A stretch of 44,118 nt of DNA, taken from assembly GCA_012517255.1 (NCBI GenBank), contig JAAYVH010000168.1, forward strand, positions 1 through 44,118. The letters run 5' to 3'. Of this stretch, positions 1 through 8,414 are shown in pieces (within the stretch, counting starts at the first letter, position 1; every line of letters starts with the position of its first letter). The translations under genes and the position numbers were made by a program. Origin of the DNA: Chthonomonadales bacterium (GTDB lineage: Bacteria; Armatimonadota; Chthonomonadetes; Chthonomonadales; CAJBBX01). The notes under the pieces are model-generated. The model was not told where the DNA came from. It did not search any database and saw only the letters and a list, made by a program, of their open reading frames with translations.

Positions 1-20
1 CGGGCCGCTCCGGAGCTCCC

Positions 21-1367
21 ATGACAACCCCTGTGCGACCGACGCCTGCGGTTGAGTGCGCGAGTATCCGCGCGGGCTACGTTGATCACATGGTTCTCCA
101 TGACGTCAGCTTCACGGCCGAAGCAGGCGAGTTGGTGGGACTGATCGGACCCAACGGCGCCGGCAAGAGCACCCTGCTCAAGACCCTCTCCGGTGTCGTG
201 AGGCCGACAAGCGGCGCTGTGCGCATCTATGGACGCGACCTGGCTGCCTATCGAGCCCGTGACCTGGCGCAGACCATGGCCTATGTTCCCCAATCGGAGC
301 CAACTCTATTCGACTTCACGGTCCGTGAGGTGGTGCTCATGGGCCGTCACCCGCACTCACGCAAGGCCACAGCATCTGCGAGCCGCTCCTGTACCGCAGA
401 TCGGACAGTGACGGACCATGCCATAGCCGCCCGTGCCATGGCAGCCACCGACGTCCTGCATCTCGCCGAGCGCCCTGTCACGGCGCTCTCTGGCGGCGAG
501 CATCGCCGTGTGATCCTCGCTCGGGCCATAGCTCAGTCACCGTCCATCATGCTGCTGGATGAACCGACCGCGCATCTGGACATTGCGCATCAGTCGGAGA
601 TGCTTCGGCTCATCAGCCGCATGACGCGACGCGAGGGCTTATGCGCCATCGCGGCCCTTCATGATCTCAATGTGGCCGCCGAATGGTGCGATCGGCTGGT
701 GTTGCTCGCAAACGGCCGGATCCTCGCTGATGGTCCGCCCGCAACCGTCCTTGCCAGTTCCTCGCTGCAGACGGCCTATGGCATACCGTTTCAGTTGTCA
801 GCCAATCCGGTAACGGCTCGGCCCATGGTAACCCCTGTGTTGCGCGGCGATGATAAAGCCTCGCCCGATGCTCCGTACATCCATGTGATCTGCGGCGGAG
901 GCACCGGCTCGGCCATGATGGCCGAGCTAGCGCGAGCGGGATATCGCCTGACCGCAGGAGTTCTTAACCGCCTTGACACCGACGAAGGGGTGACCTCGGC
1001 GCTTGGGATACCTTGCGCGACAGAGGAGCCGTTCTCCCCCATCTCCGATGGGTCGTATCAGATGGCGCTGGACCTCGCCGCCCGCGCGCGGCTCGTGGTC
1101 ATCGCCCCCATCCCCGTCGGCCATGGCAACCTGCGCAACCTTAACCTTGCGTCGGAGCTTGCCGGCCGGGGTGCGCGGCTGATCGTTGTGGATGATCCTC
1201 CGGTGGAAGCCCGGGACTTCACGGACGGCTCCGGCCAGCGCGCCTGGTCGCAACTGCTAACCCAGGCGGCCAGAGTACTCGTCGGAGATGACAGCGTCGT
1301 GGCCGCAGTGAGGGATGTCGTCGGCGATCCTTCGCCTCACGTTCCGCCGCCAACCGAAGCTATCTAG
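21..1367 (+). CDS. ABC transporter ATP-binding protein, FecE/BtuD type, with C-terminal extension
   Basis: ATPase subunit of an iron-siderophore or cobalamin-type importer, which powers uptake through a membrane permease (not in the window). Residues 1-255 form a complete ABC domain: Walker A GPNGAGKST, Q-loop region YVPQSE, signature LSGGEHRR, Walker B IMLLDEPTAHLD and the switch His in ALHDLN. A GGAG five nt before the ATG supports this start. About 165 further residues, beginning near YIHVICGGGTG, form a second alpha/beta domain with a glycine-rich loop. I recall similar tails on other FecE-like ATPases but know no function for them. The permease and binding protein presumably lie upstream, off the window. 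The last 8 nt overlap the convergent next gene. The substrate cannot be decided from the sequence. Confidence 0.9.
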   Translation: MTTPVRPTPAVECASIRAGYVDHMVLHDVSFTAEAGELVGLIGPNGAGKSTLLKTLSGVVRPTSGAVRIYGRDLAAYRARDLAQTMAYVPQSEPTLFDFTVREVVLMGRHPHSRKATASASRSCTADRTVTDHAIAARAMAATDVLHLAERPVTALSGGEHRRVILARAIAQSPSIMLLDEPTAHLDIAHQSEMLRLISRMTRREGLCAIAALHDLNVAAEWCDRLVLLANGRILADGPPATVLASSSLQTAYGIPFQLSANPVTARPMVTPVLRGDDKASPDAPYIHVICGGGTGSAMMAELARAGYRLTAGVLNRLDTDEGVTSALGIPCATEEPFSPISDGSYQMALDLAARARLVVIAPIPVGHGNLRNLNLASELAGRGARLIVVDDPPVEARDFTDGSGQRAWSQLLTQAARVLVGDDSVVAAVRDVVGDPSPHVPPPTEAI

Positions 1368-2538
1368 ATCTGTCTTTCGTCCACACGATCTGTTCGCCGG
1401 TGACGGGAGGGCCATCCAGCTCGACGCGCCTCCACGCTGATGCTCGCGCCTGAACGAGCCACCCGTCATCTGCCGGCTTGACAACGCACCCCTCAACGCT
1501 GACAAGACGACGTCCGCAGACCTGGACACGCCATGAGCCCGATGGTATGTACGCCCGGTACGATTCACGGGCCGTGCCCGTCGGATCGCCAGTCGGCGCG
1601 AGCGACCCATGACGAAACAGATCGGATCCGCCGAGCCACGCTTCGTAAGCGGAAAGATAGTCGGATCCGGTCGCCTGCCTTCCCGTGCGCGTGGGCAGCC
1701 AGTCGAGCATGTCGGCAAGCGCATTCGTACCGTGCAGTCTCGCTGCGTAGAGAAGCAGCGCGATCGCCTCGTCCATCCCGCGCCGGCCACGATCGTCGAT
1801 CAGGGCACGATCAACCCCGCGACGGGCGATACGCTCAACCAGCGGCTCGACCTGCTTGGCATGGTACTCATTAGCCGTGTCGGCTGTCAGATACACCGAG
1901 TCGGACGCCGGAAGAACGCCGGCGCGGATGTCGTCGCGAAGCCACCCGAGAAACAGCCGCTCCCCGAGGATGCCGTTGGACCATGGCTCCGGCTCCGCAT
2001 AGCCAGAAGGGCCGGGCAACAGGTAGTGCCCGTACTCATGGGCTAAGGTCCGAGCCCATTCGAGGTCCGACCGGTCCGCGCTCGCCTCATAGATGTGTAT
2101 GGCGTCACGGGACTGCTCGGCGCCCCCGCTGCCGTCGCGACACAGCCACACGCTCGCAACGCCGGAGCGCAATCGCGGCGACAGCACGCGGAAGCGTGTG
2201 TCGGCGTAGGCCCACAGCAGTCCGAGGAACCGCGCGACGCGCGTCGCGAGAGGCCGCATGGTATCGTCCGGCGCATAGACGACGAAGCGGGTCTCCTGAG
2301 CGCCTGCACGCTCCGCCTCGACTCGCACTGCCGCCGCGAAGCGACGACCTGCGCGTGGCTCAGTGATCCCCGCCGTCAAATCGTGCCGCCGAATCGTCAC
2401 GGGCCTGGGGTGCGCGATACGCGCGAGCACTTCAGGCTCAACGACCGAGGATGACCGGGCAACGCAAGCAACCGCCAGACCGGCGATCAGCGCAGTCCAA
2501 ACACAGACGTCTCTCAAGATATGCGTGACCGTGTGCAT
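1360..2538 (-). CDS. Secreted HExxH putative zinc metalloprotein
   Basis: I recognise no named family. The N-terminus has a hydrophobic stretch (about residues 12-27, VWTALIAGLAVACVA) that looks like a signal peptide or lipoprotein-like export signal. LAHEYGHYL at residues 165-173 is a classic HExxH zinc-protease motif, and an E/D-rich helix near MDEAIALLLYAA could supply a third ligand. The 392-residue length and the acidic C-terminal part fit a secreted peptidase-like protein. The gene stands alone on the minus strand, divergent from the M48 protease. It ends inside the last codons of the ABC ATPase (8-nt tail-to-tail overlap). Export and metal binding are inferred; proteolysis is unproven. 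Confidence 0.75.
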   Translation of the reverse strand: MHTVTHILRDVCVWTALIAGLAVACVARSSSVVEPEVLARIAHPRPVTIRRHDLTAGITEPRAGRRFAAAVRVEAERAGAQETRFVVYAPDDTMRPLATRVARFLGLLWAYADTRFRVLSPRLRSGVASVWLCRDGSGGAEQSRDAIHIYEASADRSDLEWARTLAHEYGHYLLPGPSGYAEPEPWSNGILGERLFLGWLRDDIRAGVLPASDSVYLTADTANEYHAKQVEPLVERIARRGVDRALIDDRGRRGMDEAIALLLYAARLHGTNALADMLDWLPTRTGRQATGSDYLSAYEAWLGGSDLFRHGSLAPTGDPTGTARESYRAYIPSGSWRVQVCGRRLVSVEGCVVKPADDGWLVQARASAWRRVELDGPPVTGEQIVWTKDRSR

Positions 2539-2662
2539 GCTACGTTCGTATACCCTACCGAGTGCATATTCAGGATGCAGCGCCAGGAGTTGATGATCCC
2601 TATGTGTCGCAGACGGCGTCTATACAGGTGAGGTACTATCGCGAGCGAGCGACTGGGGTGCA

Positions 2663-3859
2663 ATGAGCGCTTTACTGAACCGACAACTGATCCGCCTGCT
2701 GATCGCTGTCCTGGTACTGACCCTGGGACAGGCGGGTCGCGCTCAGGCTCCCCAGGATCCTGCGCCGTCTGAGGATCCCGACGTGAAGCTCGGACGCGAG
2801 AGCGCCGCTGAGCACGACAAGACGGTGAAGTTCGTGACCGACCCAGCGACGGTCGAGCGCGTCGAGCGTATCGGCAGGGAGATAGCCGGCATCGCAAATG
2901 AGGTGACGGTACCTATTCTCTGGGGGCTCTCCAGCAAGAAGCAGTTTGAGTACCGGTTCCGCGTGGTCGAGGACAAAGACGTCAACGCGTATTCGATGCC
3001 CGGCGGGTTCATCTATGTCAACAGCGGGCTCCTTGCATTCGCCAAGTCCGATGACGAGCTCGCGGGAGTGCTGGCCCATGAAGTCGTCCACGCTGCCCAT
3101 CGGCATATGATGAAGCTTATCGCCGAGCAGGAGAAGATGCAGCTGGCTGCCCTCGGCCCGGCGCTGATCTCTGTGCTTCTTGGCAAGGGTGGAACCGACA
3201 CGACGTCCAACCTTCTGCTGGCTGGCCAGCTCTGGATGACCGCAAAGCTGAGCGGGTATGGCGTGGAGGCGGAGAAGGACGCCGACAATGCCGCGGTCCA
3301 TTACCTCAAACGCACGAAGTACAATCCCGTCGGCCTCCTGACTTTCATGGAACGCCTTTACCGCCAGGAACGTCTGAAGCCCGAGGTGGAGCTCGGCATC
3401 TACCGCACTCACCCGCCTTCGGTGGAGCGCGCCCAGGCTCTGATCCGGCTCCTGCGCGAGCTCGACATACCGATCAATCGCCGCGCCACCGATCCTTCCA
3501 TTGCCGCAGGCGTGTTCCCCACGGAGAAGGACGGCGCCCAAGCATTCGACGTCAAGATGAACGGTACCGTCATCGTGCGCCTCGCGTCTTCCGAGGGCGA
3601 CGCGCCGGCGGCGCGGGCCGAGGCTCTGGCGAAATCCGTCAACGCTCTGTTCGACGACGGTCTCGTTGCGTTCGAGCTCGGACTGAGCAGCGACCAGACT
3701 CGCGTCATTGCCAGACGGCGCACCTTGCTGGCTGTTACCGAAGCTGATGCCCGTGCCAGCGAACGATCGGTTCAGGATGTCGCCAAAGGCATGGTCGAAG
3801 CTCTCCGCAACCTGCTGTGGCAGGACCAGTTCAACAAGACTCCCATGCCTCGCACGTGA
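2663..3859 (+). CDS. M48-family zinc metalloprotease, exported
   Basis: Periplasmic or cell-surface peptidase of the M48 (Ste24/HtpX/BepA-like) family, usually involved in envelope protein quality control. An N-terminal hydrophobic segment (residues 10-27) ending near GRAQA looks like a signal peptide. The catalytic motif HEVVH is at residues 139-143, inside the typical context DELAGVLAHE. The third zinc ligand is the Glu of EAEKDADNAAVHYL, the usual second M48 motif. The sequence after about residue 270 has no recognised TPR repeats. The start is ATG with only a weak GGGGTG upstream. The gene is monocistronic and is followed by a hairpin shared with the convergent trpB2-type gene. Confidence 0.88.
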   Translation: MSALLNRQLIRLLIAVLVLTLGQAGRAQAPQDPAPSEDPDVKLGRESAAEHDKTVKFVTDPATVERVERIGREIAGIANEVTVPILWGLSSKKQFEYRFRVVEDKDVNAYSMPGGFIYVNSGLLAFAKSDDELAGVLAHEVVHAAHRHMMKLIAEQEKMQLAALGPALISVLLGKGGTDTTSNLLLAGQLWMTAKLSGYGVEAEKDADNAAVHYLKRTKYNPVGLLTFMERLYRQERLKPEVELGIYRTHPPSVERAQALIRLLRELDIPINRRATDPSIAAGVFPTEKDGAQAFDVKMNGTVIVRLASSEGDAPAARAEALAKSVNALFDDGLVAFELGLSSDQTRVIARRRTLLAVTEADARASERSVQDVAKGMVEALRNLLWQDQFNKTPMPRT

Positions 3860-3862
3860 AAA

Positions 3863-3909
3863 GCAGGCTGTGCGGCTGGACGCCATAGACGCCCCTCCGC
3901 GCAGCCTGC
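3863..3909. terminator. Bidirectional hairpin between convergent genes
   Basis: GCAGGCTGTGCGG (3863-3875) pairs with CCGCGCAGCCTGC (3897-3909): 13 bp with one G-U wobble and a 21-nt loop. It sits between the M48 protease stop and the stop of the convergent TrpB2-type gene. There is no clear U-tract, so the termination role is inferred from position. Confidence 0.6.
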
Positions 3910-3946
3910 CGCATGCATCATCTGCCCTATCAGTGGCTAGCGCCGA

Positions 3947-5254
3947 TCAGACATCCTGCAGCCGCCCCGCGAGGAAGTTCTCGTAACTGGTCAGGTCGAG
4001 CATCCCGTGCCCGCTCAGCCCGAACAGGATGACCTTCTTCTGTCCGGCCTCGCGGGCCGCGATAGCCTCGTCCATCGCAACCGCGACGGCATGAGCCGAC
4101 TCCGGCGCAGGCACAATGCCCTCGGTCCTCGCGAAGGTAACAGCCGAGTCGAAGACATGAGTCTGGGGCACCGCGACCGCATCAATGAGCCCGAGCTTGT
4201 GCGCATGGCTCACCATCGGAGCCATGCCATGGTACCGAAGCCCGCCGGCATGGATCGGCGGCGGCATGAACTCGTGCCCGAGAGTCTTCATCATCATGAG
4301 CGGTGTCATGCCCGCAGTGTCGCCGAAGTCATAGCGCAGATCGCCGCGCGTCATGGACGGGCAGGCCGTTGGCTCGACCGCCACGATCTTGTATGATGCC
4401 TTGCCAGCCAGCTTCTTCTCAACGAACGGGAAAGCCAACCCCGCGAAGTTGCTGCCGCCGCCAACACAGCCGATGATGATATCGGGCTCCGGTCCGGCCA
4501 TCTCCATCTGCTCTAGAGCCTCAAGGCCGATCACGGTCTGGTGCAGGATCACGTGGTTCAGCACGCTGCCGAGCGAGTACTTCGTGCCCGGCGTCTTCAC
4601 CGTGTCCTCGATGGCCTCGCTGATGGCGATGCCAAGGCTGCCGGCGCACTCCGGATCCTGCTCGCGAACACGCCGACCAAACTCGGTCTGGTCGCTCGGG
4701 CTTGCGAACACCTCGGCGCCCCACGTCTGCATCATGAGCTTGCGGTACGGCTTCTGCTCGAAGCTCACCTTCACCATGTAGACGCGGCACTCCAGGCCAA
4801 ACAGGCTGCAGGCGAGCGCGAGGGAGGAGCCCCACTGACCGGCTCCGGTCTCCGTCGCAAGCCGCTTGGTGCCGGCGATCTTGTTGTAGTAAGCTTGCGC
4901 AACGGCCGTGTTGGGTTTGTGGCTACCGCCCGGACTGACGCCCTCGTACTTGTAATAGATCTGAGCCGGAGTCTGCAGATGTCGCTCCAAACGCACAGCG
5001 CGAAGGAGCGGCGTCGGCCGCCAGAGCGCAAGCACTTCACGCACGGGATCGGGGATCTCGACCCAGCGCTCGGGTGTGACCTCCTGCATCACCAGGTTCT
5101 CAGGGAAAATGGCGGTCAGGTCGTCCGGCCCCGCAGGCAAACGGGTAGCCGGATGAAGTGGCGGCGGAATCGGCTCAGGCATATCGGCGTTCAGGTTGTA
5201 CCAGGCCTTCGGTATTCGGTCGGATGGGAGCAAGAAGGAGGTGGGCTCGCTCAT
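3947..5254 (-). CDS. trpB2: TrpB-like PLP enzyme (tryptophan synthase beta, TrpB2 type)
   Basis: PLP-dependent beta-replacement enzyme that condenses indole and serine to tryptophan, or a related reaction. TrpB2 proteins typically act without TrpA. Visible features are the PLP-lysine region [15 protein letters not shown], the substrate loop [12 protein letters not shown] (TrpB2 has GAGQWG), the phosphate-binding glycine loop [10 protein letters not shown], and the C-terminal SGHGMLDL. The 435-residue length fits TrpB2 (about 420-450) rather than TrpB1 (about 400). No trpA or other trp gene is adjacent, so a stand-alone or salvage role is likely. A strong sigma70 promoter lies 37-66 nt upstream on the same strand. 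A GAGGA about 11 nt before the ATG is the likely ribosome-binding site. Confidence 0.93.
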   Translation of the reverse strand: MSEPTSFLLPSDRIPKAWYNLNADMPEPIPPPLHPATRLPAGPDDLTAIFPENLVMQEVTPERWVEIPDPVREVLALWRPTPLLRAVRLERHLQTPAQIYYKYEGVSPGGSHKPNTAVAQAYYNKIAGTKRLATETGAGQWGSSLALACSLFGLECRVYMVKVSFEQKPYRKLMMQTWGAEVFASPSDQTEFGRRVREQDPECAGSLGIAISEAIEDTVKTPGTKYSLGSVLNHVILHQTVIGLEALEQMEMAGPEPDIIIGCVGGGSNFAGLAFPFVEKKLAGKASYKIVAVEPTACPSMTRGDLRYDFGDTAGMTPLMMMKTLGHEFMPPPIHAGGLRYHGMAPMVSHAHKLGLIDAVAVPQTHVFDSAVTFARTEGIVPAPESAHAVAVAMDEAIAAREAGQKKVILFGLSGHGMLDLTSYENFLAGRLQDV

Positions 5255-5290
5255 AATGCACTCGTCCTCAGTGAAGTGGAATGTGGCGCG

Positions 5291-5320
5291 ATTATAGCCT
5301 TAAGTTCGATCGAGGGTCAA
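5291..5320 (-). promoter_or_regulatory. Sigma70-type promoter of the TrpB2 gene
   Basis: Read on the minus strand: TTGACC, 18-nt spacer, TATAAT. The -10 box is perfect and the -35 box matches five of six. It lies directly upstream of the minus-strand TrpB2 gene. Confidence 0.8.
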
Positions 5321-5341
5321 ATCGCGGGTGGGCCCGTCCTC

Positions 5342-5350
5342 TGGTACACT
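5342..5350 (+). promoter_or_regulatory. Possible extended -10 for the unknown 659-aa gene
   Basis: TGGTACACT is an extended -10-like sequence 31 nt before the ATG at 5382. No convincing -35 box is visible, so this is tentative. Confidence 0.35.
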
Positions 5351-5381
5351 GAACCGCGCCCGTCATCTCGGCGAAGGGAGC

Positions 5382-7361
5382 ATGCAGTCACTGCAGCCTA
5401 GCACCAACGACAATCAGCCGGCGACTTCCGTGCTGCGCCACATCCGAGCGCAGCATCCTGCTGCGCCATTCCTGGCCCTGGGTCAGACCGTATGGTGGGA
5501 CGAGCCCATGAAGGCCGTCCTCCGCGTGTTGCTCGATGAGGCTGACATCGGCGGTCATATGGTGCTCGGCGTTCATGACACAGACTACTTCGCCAAAGCC
5601 CACACGCGCCTGTCCGGCGACAAGCGATTCGAGCTGCTTCCGCATAACGATGGCGCCACCAAGGACCTGTGGTCCGCTGCGGGCGAGATCTCCGCGCTCT
5701 TTGGGAGCGAGTGTTTCCCCACCCGTCATACTTTCACACGTCATGGGATTCCGTTCAATCTGGTGGCGGCGAAGCACGGCGAACGGCGACAGGCATTCAT
5801 TGACGAGGTCACGTGCGCATGGGGCTGGCGTGGTCTCGTGTACACCGCAGCCACCGACACCATCGTAAGCGAACTCAGACTCCGGGATGTTGCGCCCGGC
5901 ATCCGCCATATGCTCGAATGGGGCTTTGACGGCACAGTGGACGCCATCGATTCGCCCGACGTGCGAGAGCAAGCCCAGAGAATCGGCGCCGACCTGATCG
6001 CCGAATGCTGCGAGGGCTGCCGATCCCATCCCGAGGCGACGCTGACGCACCTCTACCAGCGCATGTACCCGCGGCTCCTGTCCCTCGTGATGGGCCGTTC
6101 CATGCACGATTACAGCGTAACCAGCACGTCGGAGCTCCTCAGGTTCGCTCCGGACACATGCCATAGGCCGCGCTTTGGATTTGTGGATCTGTTCCTGAAT
6201 CCTGCAACGCGTCGCCTTGCTGCCGATGCATATAACGACGCCGTCTCGGGCAGCGACATCTATACGCTGGACAAGTTCGGGCTCGGCGCGCTGCCGTTCG
6301 ACCTTGTCGTACCTGGACACGGGCGGGGCACACTGCGTGTTACGCTGCGCGCCGTTCACATCGAGACGCGCAACCCCATTCGCATACGGCTGGAACGCCC
6401 CATCGAGTCGGTAGCCGACCTGGCCGCAGTTCTCACGCGGCATCTCGGAAGCGATCTTGTGCTCGTTGGCAAGGCCGTGGCGCTGATCTCGATGCTGGCA
6501 CGCGAGTTCGTCTTCGTCTTCAACGAGGCAGGTTCGCTCTACGTTCACCGAACCCGAGAGATGAACAACGCGCTTCGTTCCCGCGGCGTATCGGTGCCCG
6601 CCTATCCCATCGTACGCTTGCACTACCAGACATGGGACTCTGCCGCAGAGGTGGACACAGTCGTCAGACTGCCGGAGCCGTTCCGCATACCATTCGGTGC
6701 ACAGGCCCTGCCGATGTCCACCGTCGCGTCGCGATGGCGCGCAGTGTCTCAGGAACAGCAACAACTCCTCGACGAGCTGGCCGACATCCGAAGTACCCGC
6801 GCCCTCCTAACATTCCTTGAGCAGCGTGAGCCGACGCGATGGATACGCAGTCGTGACGAGTACGATCGTCTCCTGGCCGAGCTACGGGCCGCTCACGATG
6901 CGACGCAATCCCTGGCGCGCGAAACTGCGGATCTCCATGCCGAGTTGCGTCAGATCAAAGCCGAGCTGCCGCGCCGAGAGGCGGAGAAGAGCGCGCACTT
7001 CCGGAGCGTCAAAGACTGGAATGCTGAGGAACGCAACCGACGGGCCGCGCTCAGCGGCGCTGTGACCAGCCTGCTCGAGCGTCGCCGCACCATCCTGCGA
7101 AGGTTGCGTGACCTGCGAGCCATGCGCCGCAACGCCGAACGATCCGATGCAGTTATCGGCATCCGGAACCGACTGCGCGAGATAACGCTACAAGCTGAAG
7201 AGGCCCGCCTGCGCATCGTGCGAGACGCGATCCTCGTGACCGAAGGGATGGAACACACCGACCACAGGCCGACGGCATGGTGGCTCCCCATGGTGGATCC
7301 CTCTGGCGCGTGGTTCAGGCGCATCGTCGAGACGACCCGAGCCTACCTCGAACCTCTGTAG
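5382..7361 (+). CDS. Conserved-looking protein of unknown function with coiled-coil tail
   Basis: I cannot assign a family. The ORF track begins at 5328, but the ATG at 5382 has a good GAAGGGAG Shine-Dalgarno sequence, giving 659 residues. The N-terminal 440 residues look globular, with motif-like stretches such as LGQTVWWDEPMK, GVHDTDYF and LPHNDGATKDLW that resemble a nucleotide- or sugar-binding alpha/beta fold. There is no signal peptide or membrane segment. Residues of about 460-620 are charged and Q/E/R-rich (DELADIRS, LHAELRQIKAEL, RRRTILRRLRDLRAMRR) and should form long coiled coils. The gene is monocistronic and faces a convergent aldo/keto reductase. A cytoplasmic scaffold or enzyme with an oligomerisation stalk is one reading, which I hold loosely. 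Confidence 0.8.
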   Translation: MQSLQPSTNDNQPATSVLRHIRAQHPAAPFLALGQTVWWDEPMKAVLRVLLDEADIGGHMVLGVHDTDYFAKAHTRLSGDKRFELLPHNDGATKDLWSAAGEISALFGSECFPTRHTFTRHGIPFNLVAAKHGERRQAFIDEVTCAWGWRGLVYTAATDTIVSELRLRDVAPGIRHMLEWGFDGTVDAIDSPDVREQAQRIGADLIAECCEGCRSHPEATLTHLYQRMYPRLLSLVMGRSMHDYSVTSTSELLRFAPDTCHRPRFGFVDLFLNPATRRLAADAYNDAVSGSDIYTLDKFGLGALPFDLVVPGHGRGTLRVTLRAVHIETRNPIRIRLERPIESVADLAAVLTRHLGSDLVLVGKAVALISMLAREFVFVFNEAGSLYVHRTREMNNALRSRGVSVPAYPIVRLHYQTWDSAAEVDTVVRLPEPFRIPFGAQALPMSTVASRWRAVSQEQQQLLDELADIRSTRALLTFLEQREPTRWIRSRDEYDRLLAELRAAHDATQSLARETADLHAELRQIKAELPRREAEKSAHFRSVKDWNAEERNRRAALSGAVTSLLERRRTILRRLRDLRAMRRNAERSDAVIGIRNRLREITLQAEEARLRIVRDAILVTEGMEHTDHRPTAWWLPMVDPSGAWFRRIVETTRAYLEPL

Positions 7362-7452
7362 ACCCTCCTACGGATGCTGACAGCGGGCAGGAGCGTTGCA
7401 CTCCGGCGATCTCCGCCCCCCGGGCCGCACAGGCAACAACTGCCCGGCGAAC

Positions 7453-8412
7453 CTACACAGGACCCAGATGGAGCCCCCATGCACTGGCGAGTCGGCGCCC
7501 TTCGTTGGACAGTCGCGTTGTCTCTTCTGAAGTAAGGCGCTTGAAAGTCTTGGCGACCGCCACGGCCTGCCGCACCTGCTCGACGAAGTTGAACCCGATC
7601 ACTGCCGTCGTCACGCCCTCCAGACTGAGCGCGTAGCGGATGGCATCGTTGATGTGTTCTTTCGGGACGAAAGCGGGTACGGGATTGCGGTAGGCGAAGT
7701 TGGGAGCTCCGCCCAGCACCTTCATGGCGACGATGCCCGCACGCTGCTTTCGCGCGACGGGAAGCACCCTGGTCTCATAGGCGTAGATGTGCTGGTCCAC
7801 GAAGTTCAGCGCGGGCATAACCACGTCTATTTCACCTGTCGCCACGGCATCGGCCATCTTCTGCACTCTCTGATGCCCGCTCACGCCGATGAACCTGAGC
7901 TTTCCCTGTTTCCGGGCTTCCTTCAAGCCGCTCAGAGGGCTGTCGGGATCGCCGAACTTCTCGACATCGAAGTCGCCGATATTGTGGAGATGGACCAGGT
8001 CAAGGTAGTCGGTCTTCAGCAAGCGCAGGCTCTCCTCGATGGTGGCGAGCACGCGGTCCTTTGACATACCCCGCGTCTTCGTTACCACGAAGAGCTTGTC
8101 ACGCCGAGGCTTCACGATGGAGCCCAGTCGTTCCTGAGCGACATCGTAGATCGTCGCCGTGTCGATGTAGTTGACGCCGAGATCTATGGCTTCGCCGACT
8201 ACGCGGTCGAAGGTCTCCTGCGACTGGAAGCTATGACCGAGGGGCGCGGAGCCAAAGCCGATCACGGAGACTCTGGCCTTCGTGCGCCCGAGCGTGCGCA
8301 TCGGCATGGGCTTGCTCAATGCCTTGTCGTCCACGTCGGCAACGCCCAGCAATCCCAGTCCGGCGGCGGCGCTGGCCGCGACGAACTCACGCCGTGTCCA
8401 TTCCTGACTCAC
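7453..8412 (-). CDS. Aldo/keto reductase with twin-arginine signal
   Basis: NAD(P)H-dependent aldo/keto reductase that interconverts aldehydes or ketones and alcohols. The N-terminus TRREFVAASAAAGLGLLGV is a Tat signal, so the folded, cofactor-bound enzyme is probably exported or membrane-anchored. AKR landmarks are GFGSAPLG, the catalytic Asp/Tyr in DTATIYD, the Lys in VVTKTRG and the His in DLVHLHN, with the late GFNFVEQVRQAV cofactor segment. The start codon is GTG (8412), 2 nt after the stop of the upstream acyl-ACP-reductase-like gene, so it is the last gene of a four-gene operon. The substrate is unknown. A link to aldehydes made by its neighbour is attractive but complicated by the export signal. 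Confidence 0.9.
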   Translation of the reverse strand: MSQEWTRREFVAASAAAGLGLLGVADVDDKALSKPMPMRTLGRTKARVSVIGFGSAPLGHSFQSQETFDRVVGEAIDLGVNYIDTATIYDVAQERLGSIVKPRRDKLFVVTKTRGMSKDRVLATIEESLRLLKTDYLDLVHLHNIGDFDVEKFGDPDSPLSGLKEARKQGKLRFIGVSGHQRVQKMADAVATGEIDVVMPALNFVDQHIYAYETRVLPVARKQRAGIVAMKVLGGAPNFAYRNPVPAFVPKEHINDAIRYALSLEGVTTAVIGFNFVEQVRQAVAVAKTFKRLTSEETTRLSNEGRRLASAWGLHLGPV

Positions 8413-8414
8413 CG

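Noticed and set aside
5388-6764. 458-codon minus-strand ORF
   Set aside because: It is antisense to the 659-aa gene, which has a clear Shine-Dalgarno sequence and a better protein-like composition.
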